A DNA stretch of 64,000 nucleotides from Ktedonobacteria bacterium (GTDB lineage Bacteria > Chloroflexota > Ktedonobacteria > Ktedonobacterales > JACDGC01), in contig DAIDGU010000073.1 of the NCBI GenBank assembly GCA_027459785.1, positions 30,240 to 94,239 of the forward strand, read 5' to 3'. Positions 16,849-25,260 of this stretch are shown here, in pieces. The notes beneath the pieces are model-generated. The model searched no databases, was not told the DNA's origin, and saw only the letters and a list, made by a program, of their open reading frames with translations. Position numbers and translations under genes: made by a program. The stretch's first letter is position 1. Each line of letters starts with the position of its first letter.

Positions 16849-18111
16849 CTACGGATAGATGCCGCGCATCTCTGTGGCAAGGGCTACGCGCGCGATGGCG
16901 ACAGCGTAGGCCGCCATGCGCAGGGGGATCTGGCGGGTGTCGGCTTCGTGCAGCACATGGCCAATGCTCGTCTGCATCATCTCTTCCAGTTGCTCATTGA
17001 CGCGCCGCTCCGTCCAGAAAAAATTCTCGCGCCCCTGCACCCACTCGAAGTAACTCACCGTCACGCCGCCCGCATTCGCCAGGATGTCTGGTACGACCGC
17101 GATGCCGCGCTTTTGGAGGATGATATCCGCTTCGGGCGTGGTGGGGCCGTTGGCTGCCTCAACCACCAGCCGCGTCTGAATGCGCTCCGCGTTGGCGCGC
17201 GTGATCTGGCCCTCCGTGGCGGCGGGGATGAGGATGTCGCACGGCATCTCCAGCAGTTGCGCGTTGGAGATCTCCTGCGAACCGGGCAGCCCTTGCAGTT
17301 TGCCATGTTCTTTGACGTATTGCAGCGCCAGGTTCACGTCGATGCCATTGGGGTTATGGATCGCGCCATAGATGTCGCTCAGCGCGATAACCTTACAGCC
17401 GGCGTCGTGCATCAGGTGTGCGGTGACGGAGCCGACGTTGCCGAAGCCTTGGATGACGACTGTCGCGCCGACGAAGGGGATGCCCAGGTGTTGCGCGACC
17501 TCGCGCGCCACGATGAAGACGCCGCGCCCCGTCGCTTCGATGCGCCCCTCGCTGCCGCCGATGACCACCGGCTTGCCAGTGACGACGGCGGGGGTGTTGC
17601 GCCCGCTGTGCATCGAAAGCGTGTCCATGATCCAGGCCATGATCTGCCCGTCGGTGTTGACATCCGGCGCAGGGATGTCGAGGTCGGGGCCGATGACCAC
17701 GGAGATCTCGGTCGCGTAGCGGCGCGTCATGCGCTCCAGTTCCGCCTTGGAAAGCTCACGGCGATCTACCGTCACGCCGCCCTTCGCGCCGCCGTAGGGG
17801 ATGCCCAGCACCGCGCACTTCCACGTCATCAGCATCGCCAGGGCGCGCACCTCGTCCAGCGAGGCTTCCGGCGAATAACGGATGCCGCCCTTGGCGGGGC
17901 CGCAGTTGACGTTGTGCTGCACGCGATAGCCCTCGAACATGCGCACGCTGCCGTCATCCATCCGCACGGGGAAATGGACCGTCAACTCGCGTTTGGGCGT
18001 GCGCAGAATCGCGCGCAACTCCTGGTCCAACCCCAGCAGTTCCGCCGCCGTGTCGAACTGGCGCAGCACGTCTTGATAGAATGATGTCGTCACCGGATCA
18101 CTGATCGCCAT
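16849..18111 (-). CDS. gdhA: Glutamate dehydrogenase
   Basis: A 420-residue Glu/Leu/Phe/Val dehydrogenase interconverting glutamate with 2-oxoglutarate and ammonium. The substrate domain carries VNCGPAKGGIRYSP and the catalytic-lysine region LGIPYGGAKGGV. The NAD(P)-binding domain has IQGFGNVGSVTAH, then CDILIPAATEGQI and NAGGVTVSYFEWVQ. The length is that of hexameric bacterial enzymes of the short type. AGGAGGAAC precedes ATG 18111. Coenzyme choice cannot be fixed from sequence alone, though the acidic residue after the Rossmann strand is not obvious. Confidence 0.95.
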   Translation of the reverse strand: MAISDPVTTSFYQDVLRQFDTAAELLGLDQELRAILRTPKRELTVHFPVRMDDGSVRMFEGYRVQHNVNCGPAKGGIRYSPEASLDEVRALAMLMTWKCAVLGIPYGGAKGGVTVDRRELSKAELERMTRRYATEISVVIGPDLDIPAPDVNTDGQIMAWIMDTLSMHSGRNTPAVVTGKPVVIGGSEGRIEATGRGVFIVAREVAQHLGIPFVGATVVIQGFGNVGSVTAHLMHDAGCKVIALSDIYGAIHNPNGIDVNLALQYVKEHGKLQGLPGSQEISNAQLLEMPCDILIPAATEGQITRANAERIQTRLVVEAANGPTTPEADIILQKRGIAVVPDILANAGGVTVSYFEWVQGRENFFWTERRVNEQLEEMMQTSIGHVLHEADTRQIPLRMAAYAVAIARVALATEMRGIYP

Positions 18112-18173
18112 TGCCTGAGTTCCTCCTCAATTCACACCTGTGGGCCACGTCGCACACAGGAACAATCGTTTGG

Positions 18174-18671
18174 TTATGTCGCTGCTGGTAGTTGGAGCGT
18201 GTGCAAAGCCGTCTGCATCGCCGTTTCCGCGACACCGACGGTGATGGCCCGCACGTTGGTTACGCCGTGCGCCCGCAGGTCATCGCGCAGCTTGCCGGCG
18301 AAATATTCCGCCAGCCGCTCCGCCGTGGCGTTATCGATGGTCAGCGGCACGACGCTGGCGGTGGGCAAGACGAAGCGCGCCCCATCTGGCAAGCGAATCT
18401 CCCACTCGTCACCTTGCTGCGCGACCCGCAAAAACGAGTTATGCAGCGGCAGCAGGAAGCGGTGATTGACTTCGGCGATGTACCCGCGCAACAGCCCTTT
18501 GACCACGCCGAAATCTAGCACATAGCTATCAACCGTCAGGTCGTCGCCGACGAGTTCCGCGCTAAGGTCGTAGTTGTGGCCGTGTAGCGGCTCATACGTG
18601 CCGTTGAGCGTGATGAAATGCGCTGCGCTGAAACTGAGGTTGCCGCCCGCGATGACGATCTTCCAGGTCAC
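18174..18671 (-). CDS. 6-pyruvoyl-tetrahydropterin synthase / QueD family protein
   Basis: The product has about 165 residues. The zinc-binding histidines are clear in SFSAAHF and LHGHNYDL, and the acidic C-terminal region ends in AITVGVAETAMQTA, where the Glu is typical. The family makes 6-carboxy-tetrahydropterin (queuosine pathway) or related pterins. The catalytic Cys that QueD has just before LHGH is absent; the segment reads TYEPLHGH, so this is a non-canonical branch. The start is set at a GTG after GGTGGGGGG because family members begin about 15 residues before the first His; an upstream ATG at 18710 lacks a ribosome site. Confidence 0.8.
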   Translation of the reverse strand: MTWKIVIAGGNLSFSAAHFITLNGTYEPLHGHNYDLSAELVGDDLTVDSYVLDFGVVKGLLRGYIAEVNHRFLLPLHNSFLRVAQQGDEWEIRLPDGARFVLPTASVVPLTIDNATAERLAEYFAGKLRDDLRAHGVTNVRAITVGVAETAMQTALHTLQLPAAT

Positions 18672-18824
18672 GCCGTTCCCCCCACCGATGGTTCCCTGAC
18701 ATTCTATCATATGGCTGCTGGGATATGGCGGCGACGCGCGGCAAAAATCCGTGTTGCAGTCGGATTCCCGCCCCTGAGACGTATGGTATGAACCACGCAG
18801 TTTTGATCGTAATGAATGAAGTTG

Positions 18825-19182
18825 TCAGGAGATGTAGATGATGCCGTTTTTCACAGCACCGGCTTCGGTCGTCGCCCAATAGAGATAGAGCATCTCGGCG
18901 ATTTCGCCGATGGAGAGGAGATAGTTTGGTACCTCGAAAATGCCCCAATGTTGGTGTCCTGCCAGAAAGTGATCGGCGATGTGTTTTCCCATCGAACGAC
19001 GATTATAGGTAACGAGCGCGATTTTCACGCTCACAATAGAGCAAAATATCAGGATCGAGCGTTCCATTGGCAGGGGCGCCAGGGCTACCCACGCGGATGA
19101 TATCGACGCTGACATCCCAACGATGCACGGCATGAACGATATCGGTTCCCAGATTTTCATCGAGGAGAAAGCGAATTTTCAT
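18825..19182 (-). pseudogene. DUF5615 PIN-like toxin gene, frameshifted
   Basis: Starting at ATG 19182, the frame gives MKIRFLLDENLGTDIV...DPDILLYCERENRA, the start of a DUF5615 (PIN-like) protein. It then stops at TAA 19003-19005. The matching continuation ALVTYNRRSMGKHIADHFLAG and HQHWGIFEVP lies in the next frame and runs to the stop at 18825. A one-base loss near 19032 explains both halves. The ATG overlaps the antitoxin's TGA by four bases. Either the toxin is dead or the reading is a sequencing error. Confidence 0.72.
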
Positions 19183-19508
19183 GCTGAGCGTTTCCGCCGC
19201 AACAACTGCTCCAGACGGGCTTGTGCAGGATGAACCGGTGCAGATAGCCGCCGTTTTTCGGCAGTCGCATTCACCTCAGCCATATACTGCTCGACTTCTG
19301 CCGGATGAGCAATGTAATACTCAACGGCGGTATGAATGGCATCTTGGTCTAATCCACCGAAATACTGGGCAATTTGCGCTTCGCTCATGCCGCGCTGATA
19401 GAGTTCGATGACATGGAGCAGTTCGATTCGATGCCCTTTGAAATAGATCGGCTGTGGCTCTTCTTCGGCAGAACCGACTTCAAAATATGCCGCTGGTAAA
19501 TGGAACAT
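19179..19508 (-). CDS. DUF433 family antitoxin
   Basis: A 109-residue protein whose middle, HRIELLHVIELYQRGMSEAQIAQYF and LDQDAIHTAVEYYIAHPAEV, is a DUF433 winged-helix domain. DUF433 genes commonly pair with DUF5615 toxins, as here. GAGGAGG precedes ATG 19508. The stop overlaps the start of the toxin frame (ATGA), giving translational coupling. The first 20 residues and the basic tail (LEQLLRRKRSA) are outside the domain. It presumably neutralised the toxin and represses its own promoter; with the toxin broken it may be an orphan. Confidence 0.78.
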   Translation of the reverse strand: MFHLPAAYFEVGSAEEEPQPIYFKGHRIELLHVIELYQRGMSEAQIAQYFGGLDQDAIHTAVEYYIAHPAEVEQYMAEVNATAEKRRLSAPVHPAQARLEQLLRRKRSA

Positions 19509-19588
19509 GCCTGCCTCCTCTTCGCTATCAGCATAATCGCATGGTCAATTGAAGTATAGCATATCAAGCGGCAGTGCAGCGCGTCCCC

Positions 19589-19617
19589 TGGACACGAGCG
19601 AAAAGCGGCGGTATAAT
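19589..19617 (+). promoter_or_regulatory. Strong promoter of the erm leader-attenuator
   Basis: TGGACA (19589-19594), a 17-base spacer and a perfect TATAAT (19612-19617) form a near-consensus housekeeping promoter. Initiation would fall near 19624, giving an approximately 225-base leader before the erm start. Confidence 0.8.
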
Positions 19618-19651
19618 GGAGACATCTCATAGGATACTGAGGTTGCAACCC

Positions 19652-19678
19652 ATGTGCATTCGTATGCGCCACCGCTAG
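19652..19678 (+). CDS. Eight-codon leader peptide of erm (MCIRMRHR)
   Basis: The first ATG after the promoter opens an eight-codon frame, MCIRMRHR, closed by TAG at 19676-19678. It contains two Arg-X-Arg/His-Arg type positively charged triplets (RMR and RHR). The +X+ pattern is known to cause macrolide-dependent ribosome stalling in other erm leaders. A weak GAGG lies about ten bases upstream. Position, length and motif fit a drug-sensing leader peptide controlling the methyltransferase downstream. This is inferred, as no stalling test is available. Confidence 0.68.
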   Translation: MCIRMRHR

Positions 19679-19780
19679 GCGGGGCCGCGTAAAACAATAG
19701 GCTTACATGTTCACCACAGCATAACCCTATGGCTGCTATGGTGTGTTCAGCACACATCCTTCAAGCATCGGCTCCGCAAC

Positions 19781-19815
19781 ACGTCGTATTCGTCGTCGGA
19801 CGATACGGCGTTTTT
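19781..19815 (+). terminator. Attenuator: terminator hairpin just before erm
   Basis: ACGTCGTAT...TCGTC pairs with GACGA...TACGGCGT around loop GTCG, giving 13 pairs with one bulged T and one G-T wobble. The run TTTTT at 19811-19815 follows directly. Ending 33 bases before the erm ATG, it would stop transcription unless the leader folds otherwise. Upstream alternatives exist: a stem at 19712-19721/19734-19743, and GCGGGGCCG (19679-19687) facing CGGCTCCGC (19769-19777). Confidence 0.7.
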
Positions 19816-19848
19816 GTGTCTGCCGTTCACCTTGAAAGGATGTTTTCT

Positions 19849-20721
19849 ATGTCGGCCACGCCGCTACGTTACTCGCAGAATTTTCTGTGTGATCCCCGCT
19901 TGGTTCAACACTTGCTCGCCTTAGCCAACATCGAGCCGGACGCTACCGTGGTTGAGATCGGTCCAGGCAAAGGCATCATTACTGATGAACTGGCGCACCA
20001 TTGCCGCAACATCATTGCCGTCGAAAAAGATCGCGCGCTTGCCGAACGCTTGCGTTGCCGCTACGTTGCGCTGCCGCATATTGCCATACATGTCGCCGAT
20101 TTTCTGACGTTTCCCTTACCCGAAACGCCCTACAAAGTCTTCGCCAATATTCCCTTCAGCATCACCCACGACATCGTTACCCGGCTTACCAGCGCCGCCT
20201 ACCCGCCAGACGATGCTTATTTGATCATGCAGCGTGAAGCCGCCGAGAAGTTTTGCGGCATCCCCCGCGAATCGCTGTATGCTGTGTTGCTGAAACCGTG
20301 GTTCGATCTCGACATCCTCTATCATTTCCGCCGCAATGATTTTCATCCGGTTCCGCGCGTGGACGTAGTGATGCTGCGCCTGCGCAAGCGCGGGCCGCCC
20401 CTGATAGCAGCGCACGAGCGCCAATTGTTCCGCGATTTCGCCGCCTATGGCTTCGTCACGCGCCAACCGACCATCACTCATATCCTGCGCGGCATCCTCA
20501 CTCACCGCCAGCGCCAACAGGCCAGCAAGCTCTGCGCCATTGATCTCGCCGCCACACCGTCCGCCATCTCCTTTCCCCAATGGCTGCAATTATTTCATTA
20601 TTTTATGCACGTCGCCAGCCCTCATGCCCGCCAGGTGATCAGCGGCAGCGAGCAACGCCTGCGCCACCACCAAGCGGATCTGCACAAAATCCACCGCACG
20701 CGAGTGGGACGGAAAGCATAG
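19849..20721 (+). CDS. erm: Erm-type 23S rRNA (adenine-N6) methyltransferase
   Basis: A 290-residue rRNA adenine dimethyltransferase-family protein, expected to methylate A2058 of 23S rRNA and confer macrolide-lincosamide-streptogramin B resistance. Motifs are YSQNFLCDPRLVQHLL at the start, the SAM-binding VVEIGPGKGIITDEL, the acidic IIAVEKD, and the catalytic FANIPFSITHDIV with Asn-Ile-Pro-Phe. Erm-type C-terminal features (HPVPRVDVVMLRLRKR) separate it from the housekeeping KsgA type. GAAAGGA precedes ATG 19849. A leader peptide and attenuator upstream support inducible resistance. A lineage-specific intrinsic erm is as likely as recent transfer, since base composition resembles the neighbours. 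Confidence 0.87.
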   Translation: MSATPLRYSQNFLCDPRLVQHLLALANIEPDATVVEIGPGKGIITDELAHHCRNIIAVEKDRALAERLRCRYVALPHIAIHVADFLTFPLPETPYKVFANIPFSITHDIVTRLTSAAYPPDDAYLIMQREAAEKFCGIPRESLYAVLLKPWFDLDILYHFRRNDFHPVPRVDVVMLRLRKRGPPLIAAHERQLFRDFAAYGFVTRQPTITHILRGILTHRQRQQASKLCAIDLAATPSAISFPQWLQLFHYFMHVASPHARQVISGSEQRLRHHQADLHKIHRTRVGRKA

Positions 20722-21028
20722 GGGGGATAAGTTGGACGAGCGCCCAGGTAAGCAGTGTATCTAATGGATATGCTGCGCTGCGGTTCCCATTGGCCGGCTG
20801 CACTGCTGGCAAGCTGGGGTTATCTACTGGGTCAGAAGGCTCTGCACTAACGCCGCTGGGCAACCCTTCCTTCTCCTCTTCCTTGCCCAAAATTATACTG
20901 CACACCCCATGTCTCCTATCAGCCTTGTTTTTACGCGATCCTCGTGCTAAACTTAGAACATAGTTTCTAAAACACGCGGGCGAGTTCGTTTGAGTTCGGG
21001 AGTGCAAAGACAGAAAGGGGCGTAGGCG
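20722..21028. other. Intergenic region between erm and a receiver gene
   Basis: About 300 bases with no credible gene. TTAGAA and TTCTAA form a short dyad at about 20954-20971 that could be an operator for the receiver gene. An AT-rich patch around 20890-20980 probably contains its promoter, but no hexamer pair is convincing. Confidence 0.45.
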
Positions 21029-21403
21029 ATGACGCGCGTACTGGTTGTAGACGATGATCCCTCGTTGCGCGAGATGCTGGCGTTCATCCTGGAAAGCGAG
21101 GGCTATGAGGTCGCGCGGGCGCGCGACGGCGCGGAGGCGGTGGCCTGCCTGGTGAGCGGCTGGCAACCGGCGGTGATGTTGCTGGACGTGCTGATGCCGG
21201 TGATGGATGGGTACGCGGTCTGCGAGTGGGTGGCGACGCACCTGGCGGCGCACGCGCGGCCCCGCATCGTGATCCTTTCGGCCAGCCTCACCCCTGGCGT
21301 GGCGCTGCCCCTGGCCGACGCGCAGTTGAGCAAGCCCTTCGGCGTGGACGCCGTGCTGGATCTGGTGCGCCAGTTCAGCCTGCCACTCAGCCAAGCAGCG
21401 TGA
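21029..21403 (+). CDS. Single-domain response regulator (receiver only)
   Basis: A 124-residue CheY-like receiver with the acidic pocket Asp8-Asp9, the phospho-acceptor Asp53 in MLLDVLMP, and the late Lys in LSKPF. No output domain follows, so it must act through protein contacts. No kinase adjoins it. It overlaps the convergent transporter gene by 17 bases at its 3' end. AAAGGGG lies about ten bases before ATG 21029. Confidence 0.9.
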   Translation: MTRVLVVDDDPSLREMLAFILESEGYEVARARDGAEAVACLVSGWQPAVMLLDVLMPVMDGYAVCEWVATHLAAHARPRIVILSASLTPGVALPLADAQLSKPFGVDAVLDLVRQFSLPLSQAA

Positions 21404-22244
21404 TGACGGCGATGCCGGCGAGGATGGCAGCGATGCCGACGGCCTGGCCCGCGCCGAAGGGTTCGCCGAGCCAGCGCCAGCCGAGGAGCGCCGCGACGGC
21501 GATGCTCGTCTCGCGGATCGCGCCGGCATAGCCGACAGGCGCGATGGCATATGCCGTAAGCACCAACAGATAGGTGCAGAGTGAGAGGCCGCCGACGAGG
21601 CAGATGGTGCGCCAGTTGACGCGCCACTCCTGCACCACCCGCCGGCGGCCATAGCGCAAGAAGACGGCGGGCGCGGCCAGGAGCGCCGCGCCGTTCAGTA
21701 ACACGACGGTATAGGGCAGCACCGGCGCGAAGCGCACAGCCGCCCCGTCGATGACCGAATAGAGCGAGATGCACAGCGCCACCCCCAGCGCGGCGAGGAT
21801 CGCCCGCCGATGGCGCAAAAGTTGTGTGCGTTCGCCCCACCAGGCACGGCTGCCCACCAGCACCAGGCCCAGGAGGATCAACAGCAGTCCCGCGCCCCCA
21901 CCCCACGAGGGCCGTTCACCCAAAAACAGCAGCGCCCACAGCGCCAGCAGTGCCGGTGCCGTGCCGCGCGCGATGGGATACACGACCGTGAAATCGCCGA
22001 TGCGATACGCCTGGGTCAGCGCGAAGAAATACAGCGCCTCCGCCACGGCGCTGCCCGCGACATATGGCCACACGCGCGCCGGCAGTGGTCCCAGGAAAGC
22101 GACCACCGGCAGGCACGCAGCGGGCGCAACCAACATCGCCCACCACAGGAAGATCAGCCGCTGCTCCGCGCGCTTCACCAGCAGATTCCAGCCGGCGTGC
22201 ATCGTCGCTGCCCCCAGCAACATCCCTAACGCTGCCAGTGGCAT
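21387..22244 (-). CDS. EamA/DMT family transporter
   Basis: A 285-residue inner-membrane transporter of the drug/metabolite superfamily with about ten helices in two homologous EamA halves. The first half starts GAATMHAGWNLLVKRA and ends in ALWALLFLGERPSW; the second ends similarly in ALLGWRWLGEPFGAGQ. Substrate unknown. The start was placed at ATG 22244, seven bases after GGGGGAGG, rather than the GTG two codons earlier. Confidence 0.88.
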   Translation of the reverse strand: MPLAALGMLLGAATMHAGWNLLVKRAEQRLIFLWWAMLVAPAACLPVVAFLGPLPARVWPYVAGSAVAEALYFFALTQAYRIGDFTVVYPIARGTAPALLALWALLFLGERPSWGGGAGLLLILLGLVLVGSRAWWGERTQLLRHRRAILAALGVALCISLYSVIDGAAVRFAPVLPYTVVLLNGAALLAAPAVFLRYGRRRVVQEWRVNWRTICLVGGLSLCTYLLVLTAYAIAPVGYAGAIRETSIAVAALLGWRWLGEPFGAGQAVGIAAILAGIAVITLLG

Positions 22245-22368
22245 CCCCACACCTCCCCCAGTTTTGTGCTATCAACCACATTGAACGGGCCTGATCAGAA
22301 GGCCCCCCTACAGCCTAGGACGCGGCATCCTCGATCAGTTCAGCAACGTGCATTATTGCGCCCCTCAG

Positions 22369-23007
22369 TTACCCCACGATCTCCGCCAGGCGATCTACCT
22401 GATTGAGTTCGGCGATGCAGGGCCATGCGATCAGTTCATCCATGCCGATTGCCTGAAATGCCTGGATCTGCGTTTGCAGCGCGGCAGGCGATGTGAGCAT
22501 ATTGGCGGCGATGCGGTCAGCGATTGGCCCAAGGAAGCGGTAATAGTGGCGGAGATAATCGCCGCCGCGTGTGGCGGCATCCGGCCCCAGCGCATAGTAT
22601 AGACCGCCGACGAAGCGCGGTTTGCCTGCGCGCCCCGCTGCCTGCCAGACTTCCTGGGCGGCGGTGAACAGCCGTTGGGCTGACGGCGGATCGGCGCTGC
22701 CAGCGATGAAGCCATTGCCATAGCGGCCTAGCCGACTGAGCGCGGCGGTCGAGCTGCCGCCGATCAAGATCTCTGGCCCAGTGGGGCGCGCGGGCGGTGG
22801 ACCAACCGGCCCCACGGCGTCGCTCAGCGGCTGCCCGGCCCACACGCGCTGCATGAGCGCCAGTTGTGCATCGAAGCGCTTGCCGCGATCCTGAAAGCCT
22901 GCCGGCGCGGCCAGGAAGTCATCCGCGCGCCCGCCGACGCCCAAGCCCAGTGTCAACCCCGCCAGCGTACCGGGGATCGTCGCGGGTAAACCGATGCCGA
23001 TATCCAC
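22369..23007 (-). CDS. LLM class flavin/F420-type oxidoreductase with internal deletion
   Basis: The first 13 residues (MDIGIGLPATIPG) are the classical start of a luciferase-like monooxygenase, but the next recognisable stretch, LTLGLGVGGRADDFLAAP, normally lies about 100 residues in. About 85 residues are missing in frame, including the early strands and helices of the TIM barrel that contact the flavin or F420. The C-terminal two thirds (EILIGGSSTAALSRLGRYGNGFI and beyond) look intact. The protein has 212 residues instead of about 300, so activity is doubtful. AAGGAG lies upstream of the ATG. Confidence 0.75.
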   Translation of the reverse strand: MDIGIGLPATIPGTLAGLTLGLGVGGRADDFLAAPAGFQDRGKRFDAQLALMQRVWAGQPLSDAVGPVGPPPARPTGPEILIGGSSTAALSRLGRYGNGFIAGSADPPSAQRLFTAAQEVWQAAGRAGKPRFVGGLYYALGPDAATRGGDYLRHYYRFLGPIADRIAANMLTSPAALQTQIQAFQAIGMDELIAWPCIAELNQVDRLAEIVG

Positions 23008-23182
23008 GTCTAGCTCCTTCGCTTCGGGGGAAACAACTCGTTCCCACCATCATTATCGCTCATAACCATGTCGGGTAAAAGGCCGATCTTGCATCTGGGT
23101 AGGGATCTGCGCCGCCCGATCCGGCTAGCCATCTTGCCGTCCCTGTGAAGGATAGGATGTTGATCCGTTCCATGTGTTAAGC

Positions 23183-23211
23183 ACCTCTCCTGCGAGAGGT
23201 CATTTTCTTTT
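23183..23211 (+). terminator. Terminator-like hairpin upstream of an HTH gene
   Basis: ACCTCTC-CTGC-GAGAGGT is a perfect 7-bp hairpin followed by the T-rich CATTTTCTTTT. It lies 17 bases before the next gene's start and may terminate upstream transcripts or act as an attenuator. Confidence 0.5.
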
Positions 23212-23227
23212 CATCGGAGCGGATGAG

Positions 23228-23464
23228 ATGCAAGACGGCTGGGTGACGCCCTACCAGGCAGCGCAGATGCTGCACCTGCCAAGCGCAACGATACACACAT
23301 GGATGGGCAGGGGCTGGCTCGACATACACACCACACACGACGACCAGGGCGCGCAGGAATGGATTTCATATGCCCACGCGCTCGCCATCAAAACCGAGCA
23401 AAATATGATCTTCACCCCAACGACAACACCACGCGGGCGGGCTGGGCAACGCCTCGACCCCTGA
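23228..23464 (+). CDS. Small helix-turn-helix DNA-binding protein (MerR/excisionase-like)
   Basis: 78 residues. The front, DGWVTPYQAAQMLHLPSATIHTWMGRGWLD, fits the helix-turn-helix plus wing of MerR/excisionase-type proteins (helix_turn_helix 17 group). A tail of 25 residues has no motif. The ATG at 23228 is chosen because GGAGCGG lies before it; an upstream ATG would add 18 residues crossing the hairpin. The target is unknown. It is the gene immediately before the KaiC-like ATPase. Confidence 0.6.
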   Translation: MQDGWVTPYQAAQMLHLPSATIHTWMGRGWLDIHTTHDDQGAQEWISYAHALAIKTEQNMIFTPTTTPRGRAGQRLDP

Positions 23465-23614
23465 AAAAAAGATGCCATGAGTGCGCGCCTGCAAGGTTGG
23501 CATGCTGTCTGCTGAGATTTTCTTGCTCACCGCCAGTAGCACCCCAGCATGCCCTGACGCGCTCGCTGGCAGCCTGGCACCCAGCGTGACGCATACCCCG
23601 AAAAAAGAGGCAGC

Positions 23615-25153
23615 ATGAAAGCCAAAAATACCCTCACAACCGACGCCCAGCCAGCCAAAAATGCCACGCAGACCTATCTGCCCACCGGCGTAGCCAATCT
23701 CGATGAAGTGTTGGGCGGCGGCTTGTCGCCGGGTGCCTTGGTACTGATTATGGGGCTGCCAGGGAGCGGCAAAACCACGCTCGCCAATCAGATCGCTTTC
23801 GCCGCCGCACGACGCGGGCAGACGGTCTTGATCCTGACGGCGCTATCGGAGCCAACCAGTAAAATTATCGCCCACCTGAGTACCTTCACGTTTTTCGATC
23901 AGGCGCTGGTGGGCGGCAATGTGCAGTTCATGAGCCTGCAAAATATGCTGCCCCACGGCCTGAAAGTGACCAGTGACGAGGTGGTCGCAATGGCGCGGTC
24001 GATCGGGGCTGGCATGATCGTGCTGGACGGCTTTCGTGGCATGCGCGGCACGGACGGTTCGCCCCAGGAAGCGCGTCAATTCTTATATGATGTCGGCGCG
24101 ACGCTGGGGACGCTGGGCGTGACCACGCTCATCACCAGCGAGGCCGACCCACGCGATCCCACGTTTTTCCCGGAAACGACGGCGGCAGATGTTATCCTGG
24201 GCATGCATTATGCCCTCAGCGGGGTGCGGCAACGCCGGGGCATCGAAGTGGTCAAAGCGCGTGGCACCTCGCCCCTGGCGGGTCTCCACGGCATCGACCT
24301 GACGGTGGAAGGCGTCAAAGTTTATCCACAACTAGAAGGGCGCGTGGCGCGGGCGCTCCGACAGGCATGCGTGGCGGAAACACACACCGTCGCTGACGCG
24401 AGAGCGCGCCAGTCGTTCGGGTTGCCCGACCTTGATGCGCTGCTCGATGGCGGCATCCCGCGCGGCACCAGCACGCTCATCGCCGGCAGCCCCGGTGTGG
24501 GCAAGTCGCTCTTGGCGCTGTACTTCGCCCTGGCTGGTAGCGCCGCCGGCGAGCGCACGGTATATCTGTCGTTCCGCGAAGATCAGCCGCAATTGCAGCG
24601 CCTGGCCGCACCGTTCACCATCGGCGACCAGTTGGCCACTGCCTGCGCCGACGGCAGCATGACCTTCTTATACCAACCCACCATCGAAATACATCCCGAC
24701 GCGATAGCTGATATGTTACTCACCACGCTCGACCGTGTGCAACCCCAGCGCCTGGTGATCGATAGCATCGCGGAGTGGGCCGCAGCGGTCACGCGCACGA
24801 GCAGCGCCGCCCGCCTGGACGACTACCTAACGGCCCTGTTACAAGCGACCGAGATCCGCCGCCTGACGACAGTGATGACCCACGCCACCACGAAAGTGAT
24901 CGCGCTGTCGCTGGATGTTTTCAATGAACCCCTGGCGATGCTGGCCGAAAACATGCTCATTTTGCAACAGATCCCGTTACACGCACGCTTGCAGCGGGTG
25001 GTTTCGGTTGCGAAAATGCGCTATTCGCGCCATGACGACACGTTACGGGCTTTCGATATTGTCGCGCCAACTGGGCTCCAGGTGCTCGCGCCGTTTGCCG
25101 GCGGAGCGGAAATTCCCACGGAGCATTCCTGGCATGCGGTGCAATCAGCTTGA
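23615..25153 (+). CDS. KaiC-like RecA-superfamily ATPase with two ATPase domains
   Basis: A 512-residue soluble protein with tandem KaiC domains. The first carries Walker A GLPGSGKT (about residue 47) and a Walker B region MIVLDGFRG. The second carries GSPGVGKS (about residue 290) and LVIDSIAEWA. No KaiA or KaiB genes are near, so it is not part of a canonical circadian clock. Such stand-alone KaiC proteins are linked to signalling in many bacteria and archaea. A receiver protein follows within about 110 bases on the same strand and may be its partner. AAGAGG lies six bases before ATG 23615. Confidence 0.9.
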   Translation: MKAKNTLTTDAQPAKNATQTYLPTGVANLDEVLGGGLSPGALVLIMGLPGSGKTTLANQIAFAAARRGQTVLILTALSEPTSKIIAHLSTFTFFDQALVGGNVQFMSLQNMLPHGLKVTSDEVVAMARSIGAGMIVLDGFRGMRGTDGSPQEARQFLYDVGATLGTLGVTTLITSEADPRDPTFFPETTAADVILGMHYALSGVRQRRGIEVVKARGTSPLAGLHGIDLTVEGVKVYPQLEGRVARALRQACVAETHTVADARARQSFGLPDLDALLDGGIPRGTSTLIAGSPGVGKSLLALYFALAGSAAGERTVYLSFREDQPQLQRLAAPFTIGDQLATACADGSMTFLYQPTIEIHPDAIADMLLTTLDRVQPQRLVIDSIAEWAAAVTRTSSAARLDDYLTALLQATEIRRLTTVMTHATTKVIALSLDVFNEPLAMLAENMLILQQIPLHARLQRVVSVAKMRYSRHDDTLRAFDIVAPTGLQVLAPFAGGAEIPTEHSWHAVQSA

Positions 25154-25260
25154 GACTGAACCTGGCATGCGGGATGCTTTTCGTAGAATGAAGCGAGAGC
25201 ATGAATGAGATCCAGCGCGAGGAACAAGAAATGCTACAAACTGTCACCCAGGAGCGCCCG

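Noticed and set aside
16810..18084. Plus-strand frame of 424 codons opposite glutamate dehydrogenase
   Set aside because: The dehydrogenase has complete motifs and a strong ribosome site; this frame is its antisense.
20639..21652. Minus-strand frame over the erm tail and receiver gene
   Set aside because: Ser/Arg-rich composition, no domain, and it crosses two supported genes.
23615..25153. KaiC-like gene as a circadian clock component
   Set aside because: No kaiA or kaiB and no clock output kinase nearby; stand-alone KaiC proteins are common in non-clock bacteria.
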